Shown here one piece after another: positions 18,104 to 26,352 of a stretch of DNA of 64,000 nt. Below the pieces are notes generated by a model. The model had not been told where the DNA came from, did not search any database, and saw nothing but the letters and a program-made list of their open reading frames with translations. The translations under genes and the position numbers were made by a program. How positions within the stretch are numbered: position 1 is the stretch's first letter; each line of letters begins with the position of its first letter. Source of the DNA: Lachancea dasiensis (taxonomy: Eukaryota > Ascomycota > Saccharomycetes > Saccharomycetales > Saccharomycetaceae); the NCBI GenBank assembly GCA_900074725.1, contig LT598456.1:255488-319487 (forward strand), given 5' to 3'.

Positions 18104-18913
18104 TTACATCTTGGGAAAGATCTTAATGATCAAGTAGGTGGTGGCGAGACTTAGAAAGATGAATAAGATGCACCCAAGATAAAACAGCAGACCAACTTTT
18201 GAGTTGTGGTATTTTTTCAACTTTCCACCCAAGTTCGTCAAACTTCGCGAAGTCGCCTGGAGACCCAGCTCAGTGGCCTTCAGCACGGTAGAGTCCTCTT
18301 CCAGAGCAGCCTGGAAAGCTTCTGCGCCAACTTTCAACCCAGATATCAGTTGTGACATATCGTCAATTAGTTCTGTCTGTATGTTATCATGTACTTGCAT
18401 CTGGTTTTCCATAGTATGTTCCGATGTGCCTAAAGACGTCGATGACCTCTCGTTTTTCTTGCCCAACAACCTTAGTCTCAATTCCCCGAGACTTTCGTCC
18501 TGATCTTCTATACCTCCAGCGGCCGAAAGGTTTTCAACCGAGTCTTCCAGCGACTCTGGACTCGTGTTTGCATCAAAGTCAACGCTTAAGCGCTTGGATC
18601 TCAAATCGCGCACATGATGTTCATACTGTTCCTTCAACTTATTGGTTGAGACGCTCTGAACCATTAAAGCAGTGCACTCTAGCTCGCTAAAATGCTTTCT
18701 AAAGCGGCCTAGCTGCTCTTCGTTTCCATTAGGACCTCGCTGCGTCCCCAATTCTCCCTGTACGACCGAATTGCGTAGCGTATCGATGTTCGCCAAAACC
18801 TTTGTGCTAAGTATCTCTCCCAAAACTGGGTCCTCATCAGCAATCAGCTGCTCTGAGGTGAGAGGCTCCAGAGCTTCCTTTATATACTCAAACGAACCAT
18901 AACACTGACTCAT
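18104..18913 (-). CDS. USE1: Use1, ER Qc-SNARE for Golgi-to-ER retrieval
   Basis: Use1 is the ER SNARE that pairs with Ufe1, Sec20 and Sec22 for fusion of COPI vesicles returning from the Golgi. The 269-residue tail-anchored protein has an N-terminal region, a SNARE motif at about 176-238 (from DNIQTELIDDMSQLISGLK), a zero-layer Asp207 in place of Gln as is typical of Use1, and one C-terminal membrane segment at 241-265 ending IIKIFPKM, like the human protein's IRIMPKL. N-terminal similarity to S. cerevisiae Use1 is weak, so the call rests on the SNARE motif, tail and length. It starts at the first ATG and is divergent from TRP4 over about 1 kb. Confidence 0.85.
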   Translation of the reverse strand: MSQCYGSFEYIKEALEPLTSEQLIADEDPVLGEILSTKVLANIDTLRNSVVQGELGTQRGPNGNEEQLGRFRKHFSELECTALMVQSVSTNKLKEQYEHHVRDLRSKRLSVDFDANTSPESLEDSVENLSAAGGIEDQDESLGELRLRLLGKKNERSSTSLGTSEHTMENQMQVHDNIQTELIDDMSQLISGLKVGAEAFQAALEEDSTVLKATELGLQATSRSLTNLGGKLKKYHNSKVGLLFYLGCILFIFLSLATTYLIIKIFPKM

Positions 18914-19924
18914 TGCCGCATTCGAAGTCCGAGAACGGTTGAACCTTGATCCATACCGAATTGCACAATTTGGCCTTAGAGGGAATCAATTAGGCCACCG
19001 CGTACACAGTGACGACTGTTTGAGAAGGTGCCATCTAAATCAAGTCCTCAGGTAGCTGTCGCCATGAAGCTAAGAGATCCAAAGCCCGCCTCCAGAGCAG
19101 ACTTCTCTTGTTTTCCTGATATGAGCAAAAATTGAACACCCGGTTTTTGGTTGCCGCACATGGAATACAAGCGGGATAGTGGACTGTTAAATATAATAAC
19201 GATACACTGTTAAGTGAAATTCGAAAAAAGTTCGATGAAAGCTGTGAGAGGAACGAAAAGGTCATTCGAATAGTACATGAATGATTAACTCGTTGATATA
19301 CATATATGTCTTGGTACTTGTTGTTGAGCCTAAATTTGGAGCCACCGTCGGAGCGTCGGTGATCAGTTGGAAGAGATAGCAAATCAACTTAATTTACCAA
19401 AAACAAAAAGAAAGCACTGGAGTGCTTCCATAAACCTGATAGCAACTTGGCCACATCACCTGTAATCATGCTGTTCATTCTACACCAAGCGAAAGTAAGT
19501 GTGTCATTTTGTACTAAGATGTCAAAAGGCCATTTCCTTGTCCGACCCACCATACTCGTAGATATTAGACGCGAGAGCGTAACAGCGTCCATCTTCAGAA
19601 TGACCAATGACTACAGATCAAACCGCCAGTGAAAGGCTTTCTACTTTAGTTCGTAAAAACGTACATAGCCACGCGGACCGAACATGCTCTTTGGAGGCTA
19701 GATTTTGGTAGCTTGAGCAACAAGTCGGCTGAGAGTATTGGATGATTACCTTACCTGCTCAGCACGTAGTCTTTATTTTCCTTTTGTTGGCACTTTCTCT
19801 TTATTCTATTTCCTGTTCGCTTTTTAAAGAGTAATTTCGGTAACAATATAAACCAGGCCCTGTTCGATTATCTAGGCTTCATCACTTCACGAACAGCCGT
19901 TTTAATCAGTTCCTAGCCACATCA
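18914..19924. other. USE1-TRP4 divergent intergenic region
   Basis: 1011 bp, long for this window. Several short frames exist (up to about 115 codons on the minus strand at 19035-19382), but none resembles a known family. I find no TGACTC Gcn4 site in the 300 bp before TRP4, where general amino-acid control would place one. Confidence 0.4.
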
Positions 19925-21025
19925 ATGACCGATATATCGCGATACACTAAGCTGTTGCTAGAACACCCTCCTAAATTGACCCCCACAGACTTGCACTCGG
20001 CGATTCTTATCATTATCGAATCGTTGGCTAGCTCAAACAACGCTCTCGAGATCTACGTACCAATTGCAAGTTTTCTAAGCTGTCTTAGAACTTCCGGACT
20101 CGATTTAAAGGCCGAGTATATAGCCGAAGCTGCTAAAGCCGTTCTGAAGTATTCGACAGTCGTCGAACTAAATGCCACTCCCAATTTAGAAGACACCACA
20201 ACGATCGACATCGTTGGCACTGGAGGCGATGGACAGAACACTTTCAATGTATCCACGTCCTCTGCTATCGTGGCAGCTGGGATTCCTGGCATAAAAGTCT
20301 GCAAACACGGTGGCAAAGCCTCCACATCCAACAGTGGTGCTGGTGATTTGATCAATGTCCTCGGATGTGACACCTCAAAAATCAATAGCCGCACCGTGCC
20401 GCATTTGTGGGACAATAATTCGTTCATCTTCATGCTAGCGCCCTCTTTTCACGGCGGTATGAAGCATGTGGCGTTGTTACGCAGCCTTTTGAAGATACCT
20501 TCCATATTCAATGTGCTAGGACCATTGCTACACCCTGTTGGATCGATACAGAAGCGGGTGTTGGGTGTCTATTCCAAGAAGTTGGGCCAAGAATACGCCC
20601 GTGCGGCTTCCATTATTTACCCCCAAAGTGAGACATATGTAGTCTGGGGTCACGTCGGTCTTGATGAAGTATCACCCATAGGTAAGACTACTGTGTGGCA
20701 TACCGATCCACTCAATAGCTCTCAGATCACTTCTTTCGAAGTAGAGCCATCCATGTTTGGCCTGGAGGAGCACAGCCTACACGAATGTGTCTCCATGGGA
20801 CCCGAAGAAAACGCCAAATCTTTGAGAACTATACTGGAAGGTCATTATCGTAGAGGCGAAAATGGCGTTTACGACTACATTCTACTGAACACAGCAATGC
20901 TCTATTGTTTAACCATGAGTAATCAAGACTGGAAAAGAGGGGTTGAAGTCGCAGAGGAGTCTATACACTCCGGGCAAGCGCTTAAAGCACTAGACCATTT
21001 TTTGGCGGACACAAAGGCTCTATAG
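19925..21025 (+). CDS. TRP4: Anthranilate phosphoribosyltransferase
   Basis: Trp4 transfers the phosphoribosyl group of PRPP to anthranilate, the second step of tryptophan synthesis from chorismate, in the cytosol. The 366-residue enzyme (S. cerevisiae 380) shows the PRPP-binding loop GTGGDGQNTFNVS at 98-110, the anthranilate/PRPP block KHGGKASTSNSGAGD at 127-141, and FNVLGPLLHPV near 200. The short N-terminal helical domain is present, and the first ATG fits. No consensus Gcn4 site is visible just upstream. It is the first gene of the YDR354-369 series, which continues with SPC110. Confidence 0.97.
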   Translation: MTDISRYTKLLLEHPPKLTPTDLHSAILIIIESLASSNNALEIYVPIASFLSCLRTSGLDLKAEYIAEAAKAVLKYSTVVELNATPNLEDTTTIDIVGTGGDGQNTFNVSTSSAIVAAGIPGIKVCKHGGKASTSNSGAGDLINVLGCDTSKINSRTVPHLWDNNSFIFMLAPSFHGGMKHVALLRSLLKIPSIFNVLGPLLHPVGSIQKRVLGVYSKKLGQEYARAASIIYPQSETYVVWGHVGLDEVSPIGKTTVWHTDPLNSSQITSFEVEPSMFGLEEHSLHECVSMGPEENAKSLRTILEGHYRRGENGVYDYILLNTAMLYCLTMSNQDWKRGVEVAEESIHSGQALKALDHFLADTKAL

Positions 21026-21331
21026 ATCACAAGCTTGGTGTTTCTCTCCTCAGCCTTCACAGGTTTTGACCTTTCGTCGAGTGCCACAGCCAAACCTTTT
21101 ATGAGCTGTTTTTATAGATTTATAAACAACTGTAAATGATCTGCCATGATTGGCGCTAAATGCCAGAGTTATGTTGGCAGTTGACCCTGCATTGCTTGTC
21201 TCACGTAAGTCACGGCTAACACGAAGTTAATTTACTTATTGGATTTTCGCGCGTCGTACAAACAACTTCGGTATTCTCATCTCAGTCGAAAGAGCAGATC
21301 AGATCAGCAACAGGCACTTAGCTGGTTTATA
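21026..21331. other. TRP4-SPC110 spacer
   Basis: 306 bp acting as the SPC110 promoter. It holds an SCB-like TTTCGCG (21245-21251); nothing else is recognisable. Confidence 0.4.
21245..21251 (-). promoter_or_regulatory. SCB-like site (CGCGAAA) before SPC110
   Basis: CGCGAAA on the minus strand fits the SBF word CRCGAAA and overlaps GCGCG, 81 bp before the SPC110 ATG. SPC110 is expressed in late G1 in S. cerevisiae under an MCB-type element, so G1/S control here is a reasonable inference. Confidence 0.4.
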
Positions 21332-23812
21332 ATGGCGAGCCCCCCGGGGACCCCTGATGCGAGACGTGATGGGTTGAACTACGAATTTACTCCTATAGGC
21401 TATACTGAAGGAAAAGCGAGTTCAAGGTCAACTCCCAATACGGCTTCCAAGAAAAGGCCACCACACGATGAGTCGATATTGAGCCAGGAAGATGGCCACG
21501 GTTCGGGGCCCAAAAGGGCTCGAAAACTTGATGACACGTTAAATTCCACTAGAATCTTTAATGATTCTTCTTTTGAAGATACATTACCGTCCCAGATTGG
21601 TATACCCAACCTTCCAAATACTGATGGAAAAACAGTCCTTGACAGCGTGGAAAGAGATGGCGAAAGTGGAGGAGCTTCCAACCCATTAAAAGAACAACAA
21701 GATTCGCTTTACAAGTTGAATCTGGAAAACTACAACCTTCGAGTTAAGTGTAATAGTTTGCTGAAGTTCTTGAACAACGTAACAGACGAAGGCGAGTTGA
21801 AAAAGAATCTTGACATCATCAGCGAGCTGCAGGAATGGAAGACCAAATATCAAAAACTTGCTTCTTCTTACCGTGACCTTCAGCTCAAATTCGACCAAAT
21901 CGATCGAAACGATCCGGACAGACACCAGAAAGAAACTGCATTGCATAACGAAAAGTTAAGGGATCTTGAAACAAAACTGAAGGAGTACAGACATAGTGCC
22001 AATAAATCAAGGGATGTGATCGCTCAACTGGAAAAAAATCTCACTACTTCCACCCAGCAATCAAGAACCCTCAATGAGCACTTGGAAACACAAACACAAT
22101 CTCAGCGCCAAGCCATTGAGACACTAAAGAGTAAAATCTCACAGAATTACAGGCTTATCGAGGAACGCGAAGCTAGCATAGAAGAACTAAATTCAAAACT
22201 TGGTGGAGAAGTCAAAGCTCGTGAAAGTTTAGAAACTCAGACTAAGGTATATGCACAAAGAATTGAAGAATTAGAGAAGCAATTACACGAATACGAGATC
22301 AAAATCCAGGATATACAGCAATCGTTGGAGAAAGCTCGAAAAGATCTTGGAGCTGCGTCAGGAAGAAGAAGCTCAAGAGAGGAGATTCACACCCCCGAAA
22401 AGGTTCGAGTACAAACGGAGATAGATCAAACGTTGGCCAAGAATCGTGAGTTGAGAGCTCAAATGGCAAAGTTAAAAGCGAATTCCAATGTTTTTGAAAG
22501 CGACATCAATTCTCGAGACATGAAGATAAAGGCGCTTGAAAGCGAAATTCGGAACCTACATGAACAGTTTTCTAGCCAAGGAATGGTCATCGAAGAGGGC
22601 AAAGCTCGCTACGAAAGGCTAAAGTCGCTGTCCGCGGAATTGCAAAAGGCATTATTGGAGAAGGACGAGATCAAGAGAGATAATGACAGGTTACGGCAGC
22701 AAATAGTTTCCCAAGCCACGCGATCCCCTGGCCTTAAGGAAAATGCTCGAAAGGCACAAGAAAGTAAGATCCAAGCGGAAAAACTCAAGATCAAGATTAA
22801 AAATTTGGAACGAGATCTTGATTCGGCCAATAAGGAAGCCGAAATCCTGCGCCACGAGCACAAGGTGGAGATGGAGAACATCAGAACTCAACTCGGAAAC
22901 TCTGACATGGAGCCCTTGCTAGCCAAGCATAAGCTTGAGAAAGAAGTTAGTATTTTAAAGTTGGAACTGGAATCGCTGCGAGAAACCAAGGATCGAGAAA
23001 TTTCGCTGTTAGAAAACAGATATGAGCTTTTGAAACAAGAAAATAAACAGTTGAACCAACAGAGGGAAGCACACACCGGTCAGAGCCAAAAAAAACTATC
23101 TGAAAGGCAGGCCGAGATTGACGAGTTGGCACAGCGGTGTAGTGATCTGACGATGGAAAAGGTAAAGCTTAACAAGGAACTGGGCCAAAGCCAAGAATCG
23201 CAAGCAGAAATGAAAAAGGAACTCGCAAGAGTTACCGCTAGGCTAGAATATGTCACCAAGGAATTCATTAAATATCGAGAGTTGTATGGATCCAAAGCTC
23301 CCGATAGTGAGACCAGTAGATTCAACGAAAAATGGGCCGAAAAATTTCGCAGCATGAAGCAAAAACTGCTTCATGAGCTAAAATCCTTACAGGAGGAGAA
23401 TTTGGCATTAGAAAAAAGGCTTCTAGAAAACCAGCAGCGGCCTCCAAGATCTGCAAGCCCTGATTTGCGTAAACTATCCTTGCAGGATCAAGTGGACTAT
23501 TACAAACTACGCTACCACCGTGAAGTGGAGCACAATAACGACTTGAAGGTTATGAATGAGTATCTAAACCGCGTGTTGAGAGCCAGCTCACGTCACGTGC
23601 GTCTCGATATTATGAAGTTGGAAAACGAGGCACTCACAGATCTGTGGCCTGAATATCCCTATCGCGGCCATCTGCGATTCAAAACCGTTGCGTTGATGGT
23701 TCTTGCAATGGTGAGGGTCCAGAGAGCTAGTACGAAAAAGCGCTGGGACGCCCAACGTATCACTTACTTGCGTCAAAAAATTGCCCTTGACCAGGACCGA
23801 GTGACTTGGTGA
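21332..23812 (+). CDS. SPC110: Spc110, inner plaque spindle pole body spacer
   Basis: Spc110 links the spindle pole body central plaque to the gamma-tubulin complex on the nuclear side and recruits the complex through its N-terminus. The chosen ATG is the first in frame; the frame is open upstream only through TTG. It places LNYEFTPIGY at about residue 18, aligned with NMEFTPVGF of S. cerevisiae (the N-terminal gamma-tubulin-complex binding region). The protein has 826 residues: a Ser/Pro-rich head with basic KKRPP and KRARK patches, a coiled coil from about 110 to 700, the conserved QVDYYKLRYHREVEHNNDLK block, and a PACT/calmodulin-binding C-terminus (RFKTVALMVLAMVRVQRAST). S. cerevisiae is 944, the difference being coiled-coil length. 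It converges on CNL1 with 25 bp between stops. Confidence 0.94.
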   Translation: MASPPGTPDARRDGLNYEFTPIGYTEGKASSRSTPNTASKKRPPHDESILSQEDGHGSGPKRARKLDDTLNSTRIFNDSSFEDTLPSQIGIPNLPNTDGKTVLDSVERDGESGGASNPLKEQQDSLYKLNLENYNLRVKCNSLLKFLNNVTDEGELKKNLDIISELQEWKTKYQKLASSYRDLQLKFDQIDRNDPDRHQKETALHNEKLRDLETKLKEYRHSANKSRDVIAQLEKNLTTSTQQSRTLNEHLETQTQSQRQAIETLKSKISQNYRLIEEREASIEELNSKLGGEVKARESLETQTKVYAQRIEELEKQLHEYEIKIQDIQQSLEKARKDLGAASGRRSSREEIHTPEKVRVQTEIDQTLAKNRELRAQMAKLKANSNVFESDINSRDMKIKALESEIRNLHEQFSSQGMVIEEGKARYERLKSLSAELQKALLEKDEIKRDNDRLRQQIVSQATRSPGLKENARKAQESKIQAEKLKIKIKNLERDLDSANKEAEILRHEHKVEMENIRTQLGNSDMEPLLAKHKLEKEVSILKLELESLRETKDREISLLENRYELLKQENKQLNQQREAHTGQSQKKLSERQAEIDELAQRCSDLTMEKVKLNKELGQSQESQAEMKKELARVTARLEYVTKEFIKYRELYGSKAPDSETSRFNEKWAEKFRSMKQKLLHELKSLQEENLALEKRLLENQQRPPRSASPDLRKLSLQDQVDYYKLRYHREVEHNNDLKVMNEYLNRVLRASSRHVRLDIMKLENEALTDLWPEYPYRGHLRFKTVALMVLAMVRVQRASTKKRWDAQRITYLRQKIALDQDRVTW

Positions 23813-23837
23813 AAAGGTATCAACCAGCATCATTCTG

Positions 23838-24185
23838 TCATTTCTTGCTCGCTACGTGACCTTGGATCACTTTTTCTAACCTGGGCCGGAAAGAATCGAC
23901 AATGACATCTATTTGATCGAGCATATCAAAATGAGTTTCTAACTCCTCACATTTTTTAAGCAATTCTTGGAGGTTTTGCAAGTTAGAATCAATGACCTGC
24001 TCAATTATCCCCTTTTCCACCAAATTGTTCTGTTGTTCGCAGATTTCGATGGTTTTCAATTGAATCGAAGACACGACGTCGTGGATCTTGAACAAAAGAT
24101 AGTCATAGTCAACGCTCAGTCGGTCAATACCAAAAGGGTCCACTGATTGTCCCACAGATTCAGATTGATTGCGCGGAGCCATCAT
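23838..24185 (-). CDS. CNL1: Cnl1, BLOC-1 subunit
   Basis: Cnl1 is a small coiled-coil subunit of the endosomal BLOC-1 complex, which controls Rab5-type (Vps21) cycling. The 115-residue product matches S. cerevisiae Cnl1 (122) along its whole length: DPFGIDRLSVDYDYLLFKI, SIQLKTIEICEQQN, and CEELETHFDMLDQIDVIVDS. Two adjacent ATGs begin the frame (24185 and 24182), so the start is uncertain by one codon. It is convergent with SPC110 and divergent from GGA. Confidence 0.92.
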   Translation of the reverse strand: MMAPRNQSESVGQSVDPFGIDRLSVDYDYLLFKIHDVVSSIQLKTIEICEQQNNLVEKGIIEQVIDSNLQNLQELLKKCEELETHFDMLDQIDVIVDSFRPRLEKVIQGHVASKK

Positions 24186-24520
24186 GCAATGATCAAGTGC
24201 AAAAACTCACCCTTTCATTTGACGTTTGTCCATATGGTTTTTAAGTAAAATGCGGCAATGTTTTTCAAAATGATATGAAAAACATCCAAATTCGAACCTT
24301 GACTATAGGGGCCACTTGAAATCAAACAAAATCTAGACCTGATAGTTTTCGATTGAAGAGAGAATCTTTATCAATCTGTTCGCATTAACGGGCTAAAGCA
24401 TTTAATTTGAAGTATCTTGGGTAATTTGCTGACTATTAGAGCTGACCAGGAGGGTTCTTTAGTTCGTCATTGGGTTATCGGAGAGAACTAGATCGTTTCT
24501 TGTATTCTATTCTCTTATCA
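24186..24520. other. CNL1-GGA divergent promoter region
   Basis: 335 bp of AT-rich sequence. A chance B-box-like word (reverse of AATTCGAACC near 24292) is not accompanied by a tRNA fold. Nothing else is recognised. Confidence 0.35.
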
Positions 24521-26236
24521 ATGTCGCAAGGAATATATTTGACAGACCAACCTGTTAGAAGGGCTCAACCTTCGGGAAATCAGTTAATCAGAAAGATTCA
24601 AAGGGCTTGTCGATTAACGTTGGCAGAACCAGATTTGGGGTTAAACCTTGATGTTGCTGATTACGTCAATGCAAAGCAAGGTGCTGCGCCTAGAGATGCA
24701 GTTATAGCGATTGTGAAGCTCATTAATAGCCGGGACACTCACACGGCTGTTTTTGCGTTAGCTTTGCTAGACGTTCTAGTAAAGAACTGTGGATATCCTC
24801 TCCACTTGCAAATATCGCGTAAAGAGTTCTTGAATGAGTTGGTCAAGCGTTTTCCAGAAAGACCACCTTTAAGATTTACGAAAGTTCAACGCTTAGTTTT
24901 GACCGCTATCGAAGAATGGTACCAAACCATCTGCAAACATGCAGCCTACAAGGAGGACATGGGCTACATAAGGGACATGCATCGTCTCCTCAAGTACAAA
25001 GGCTATATTTTCCCCAAAATCAAAGAAGAGGATATGGCTGTTTTACGCCCTGGTGATCACCTTAAGACCCCTAGTGAAATTCAAAAAGAACAAGAGATTG
25101 CGCAAGCTGCAAAATTGGAAGAGCTCATTAGACGCGGCCGTCCTGAGGATTTGAAAGAGGCTAATAAATTAATGAAGGTGATGGCAGGATTCAAGGAAGA
25201 CAATGTCATAAAGTCCAAACAATTGATCAATGACGAACTTTCGAAGCTGAAACGGAAAGCTGATCTTTTCAAGGACATGTTGAGTGCCTCTGAGTCGCCA
25301 AACATGGAGAACGAGACGTTGGTGGAATTGTATAGCGCCCTGAAAGTATCTCAACCAAAATTCCAAAAGATAATTGAAGAGGAGCACGATGATGACGACT
25401 TGGTGCAAGATATTCTGCAATTTAACGACACAGTCAACCAGGTGGTACAAAAGTACAACCTTTTGAAAAATGGAAGTGTCGAGGAGGCATCTCAAATCAC
25501 CGTTCCCTCAATTTCAACGTCTAGTCCAGCAGTTACTCAAGGCGGTGCTCTGGCTAACGAGTTGAATCTCATTGATTTTGGGGACGACGACGAACCCTCC
25601 ACTTCTCCACCACACGGAGGAGAATCGAGTACCACGGTCGACGACTTGCTAGGCGATTTGAACAATTTGAGCTTCTCTCAACCTTCTCAGAATTTTGGGC
25701 TTGGTGGAAGCATCTCACTTGGGGCTGCCCAACCAACTTCACAAGTTGCCTCTTCTGCTGGTTTGGATTTGTTGTCTGGATTTTCGGAAACTCCATCCGC
25801 AACCTCCCCACCTCCACCACGTCAAGAAACTTCCGCGGCAAATTTGTCGCTTTTTGATGATGCATCTAATATAAGTGGACCAGCCTCTACCAGAACTGAA
25901 GTTTTTTCATCAGAACACTTGAAGATTGAATTCGAGATCACCAGGGATAATGAATCATCCATAAGACTTGCCTCGTTCTTCTCGAACAATGGACTTGCAC
26001 CAATTTCTGAGTTGACGTTCATGGTTGCAGTGCCCAAATCTATGGCCTTGAAGCTAGATCCTCAATCTGGAAACTATATCCGCGCGGGTGAGAAAGATGG
26101 CGTAACTCAGTTCGGCAATATTGAAAACGCATTCTTCAATGCAAACAAGCCTCTAAAGGTCAAATGGAAGGCCACTTTCTGCGTTCAAGGCTCAACCTTC
26201 GAAGAAACGGCTGTCTTTACGTTTCCTCAGGTTTAA
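24521..26236 (+). CDS. GGA2: Gga clathrin adaptor of the trans-Golgi
   Basis: A monomeric ARF-dependent clathrin adaptor that sorts cargo from the trans-Golgi network to endosomes. It is the single pre-duplication counterpart of S. cerevisiae GGA1 (YDR358W) and GGA2 (YHR108W), so the symbol is a choice between them. The 571-residue protein starts at the first ATG. It has the VHS domain (about 15-165), the GAT domain with its ARF-binding helix (about 170-330), and an unstructured hinge with a clathrin-box-like ELNLIDFGDDDE. The C-terminal gamma-ear (GAE) domain runs from about 455 to the end and closes with FCVQGSTFEETAVFTFPQV. All four parts are complete. Confidence 0.93.
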   Translation: MSQGIYLTDQPVRRAQPSGNQLIRKIQRACRLTLAEPDLGLNLDVADYVNAKQGAAPRDAVIAIVKLINSRDTHTAVFALALLDVLVKNCGYPLHLQISRKEFLNELVKRFPERPPLRFTKVQRLVLTAIEEWYQTICKHAAYKEDMGYIRDMHRLLKYKGYIFPKIKEEDMAVLRPGDHLKTPSEIQKEQEIAQAAKLEELIRRGRPEDLKEANKLMKVMAGFKEDNVIKSKQLINDELSKLKRKADLFKDMLSASESPNMENETLVELYSALKVSQPKFQKIIEEEHDDDDLVQDILQFNDTVNQVVQKYNLLKNGSVEEASQITVPSISTSSPAVTQGGALANELNLIDFGDDDEPSTSPPHGGESSTTVDDLLGDLNNLSFSQPSQNFGLGGSISLGAAQPTSQVASSAGLDLLSGFSETPSATSPPPPRQETSAANLSLFDDASNISGPASTRTEVFSSEHLKIEFEITRDNESSIRLASFFSNNGLAPISELTFMVAVPKSMALKLDPQSGNYIRAGEKDGVTQFGNIENAFFNANKPLKVKWKATFCVQGSTFEETAVFTFPQV

Positions 26237-26352
26237 CAGTTTCCCCTTGTTAGGAGGTATAAGGGAGCCCTTGTGAAAATTGTATAGAAGTGAAGTACAC
26301 TCAAATGTCTTATATTAAGCAACGTCTACCCGTGTCTTGAATATAACTATTA

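Noticed and set aside
19035-19382. 115-codon minus-strand frame between USE1 and TRP4
   Set aside because: No recognisable motif, no promoter signal and unlike any gene of this syntenic block.
20310-20320. GGTGGCAAA (PACE) inside TRP4
   Set aside because: It encodes part of the conserved KHGGKAS motif and lies in the coding region, so it is a coincidence.
24285-24300. Reverse B-box-like word AATTCGAACCTTG
   Set aside because: No A box, no cloverleaf and the B-box ends do not fit GGTTCGANTCC.
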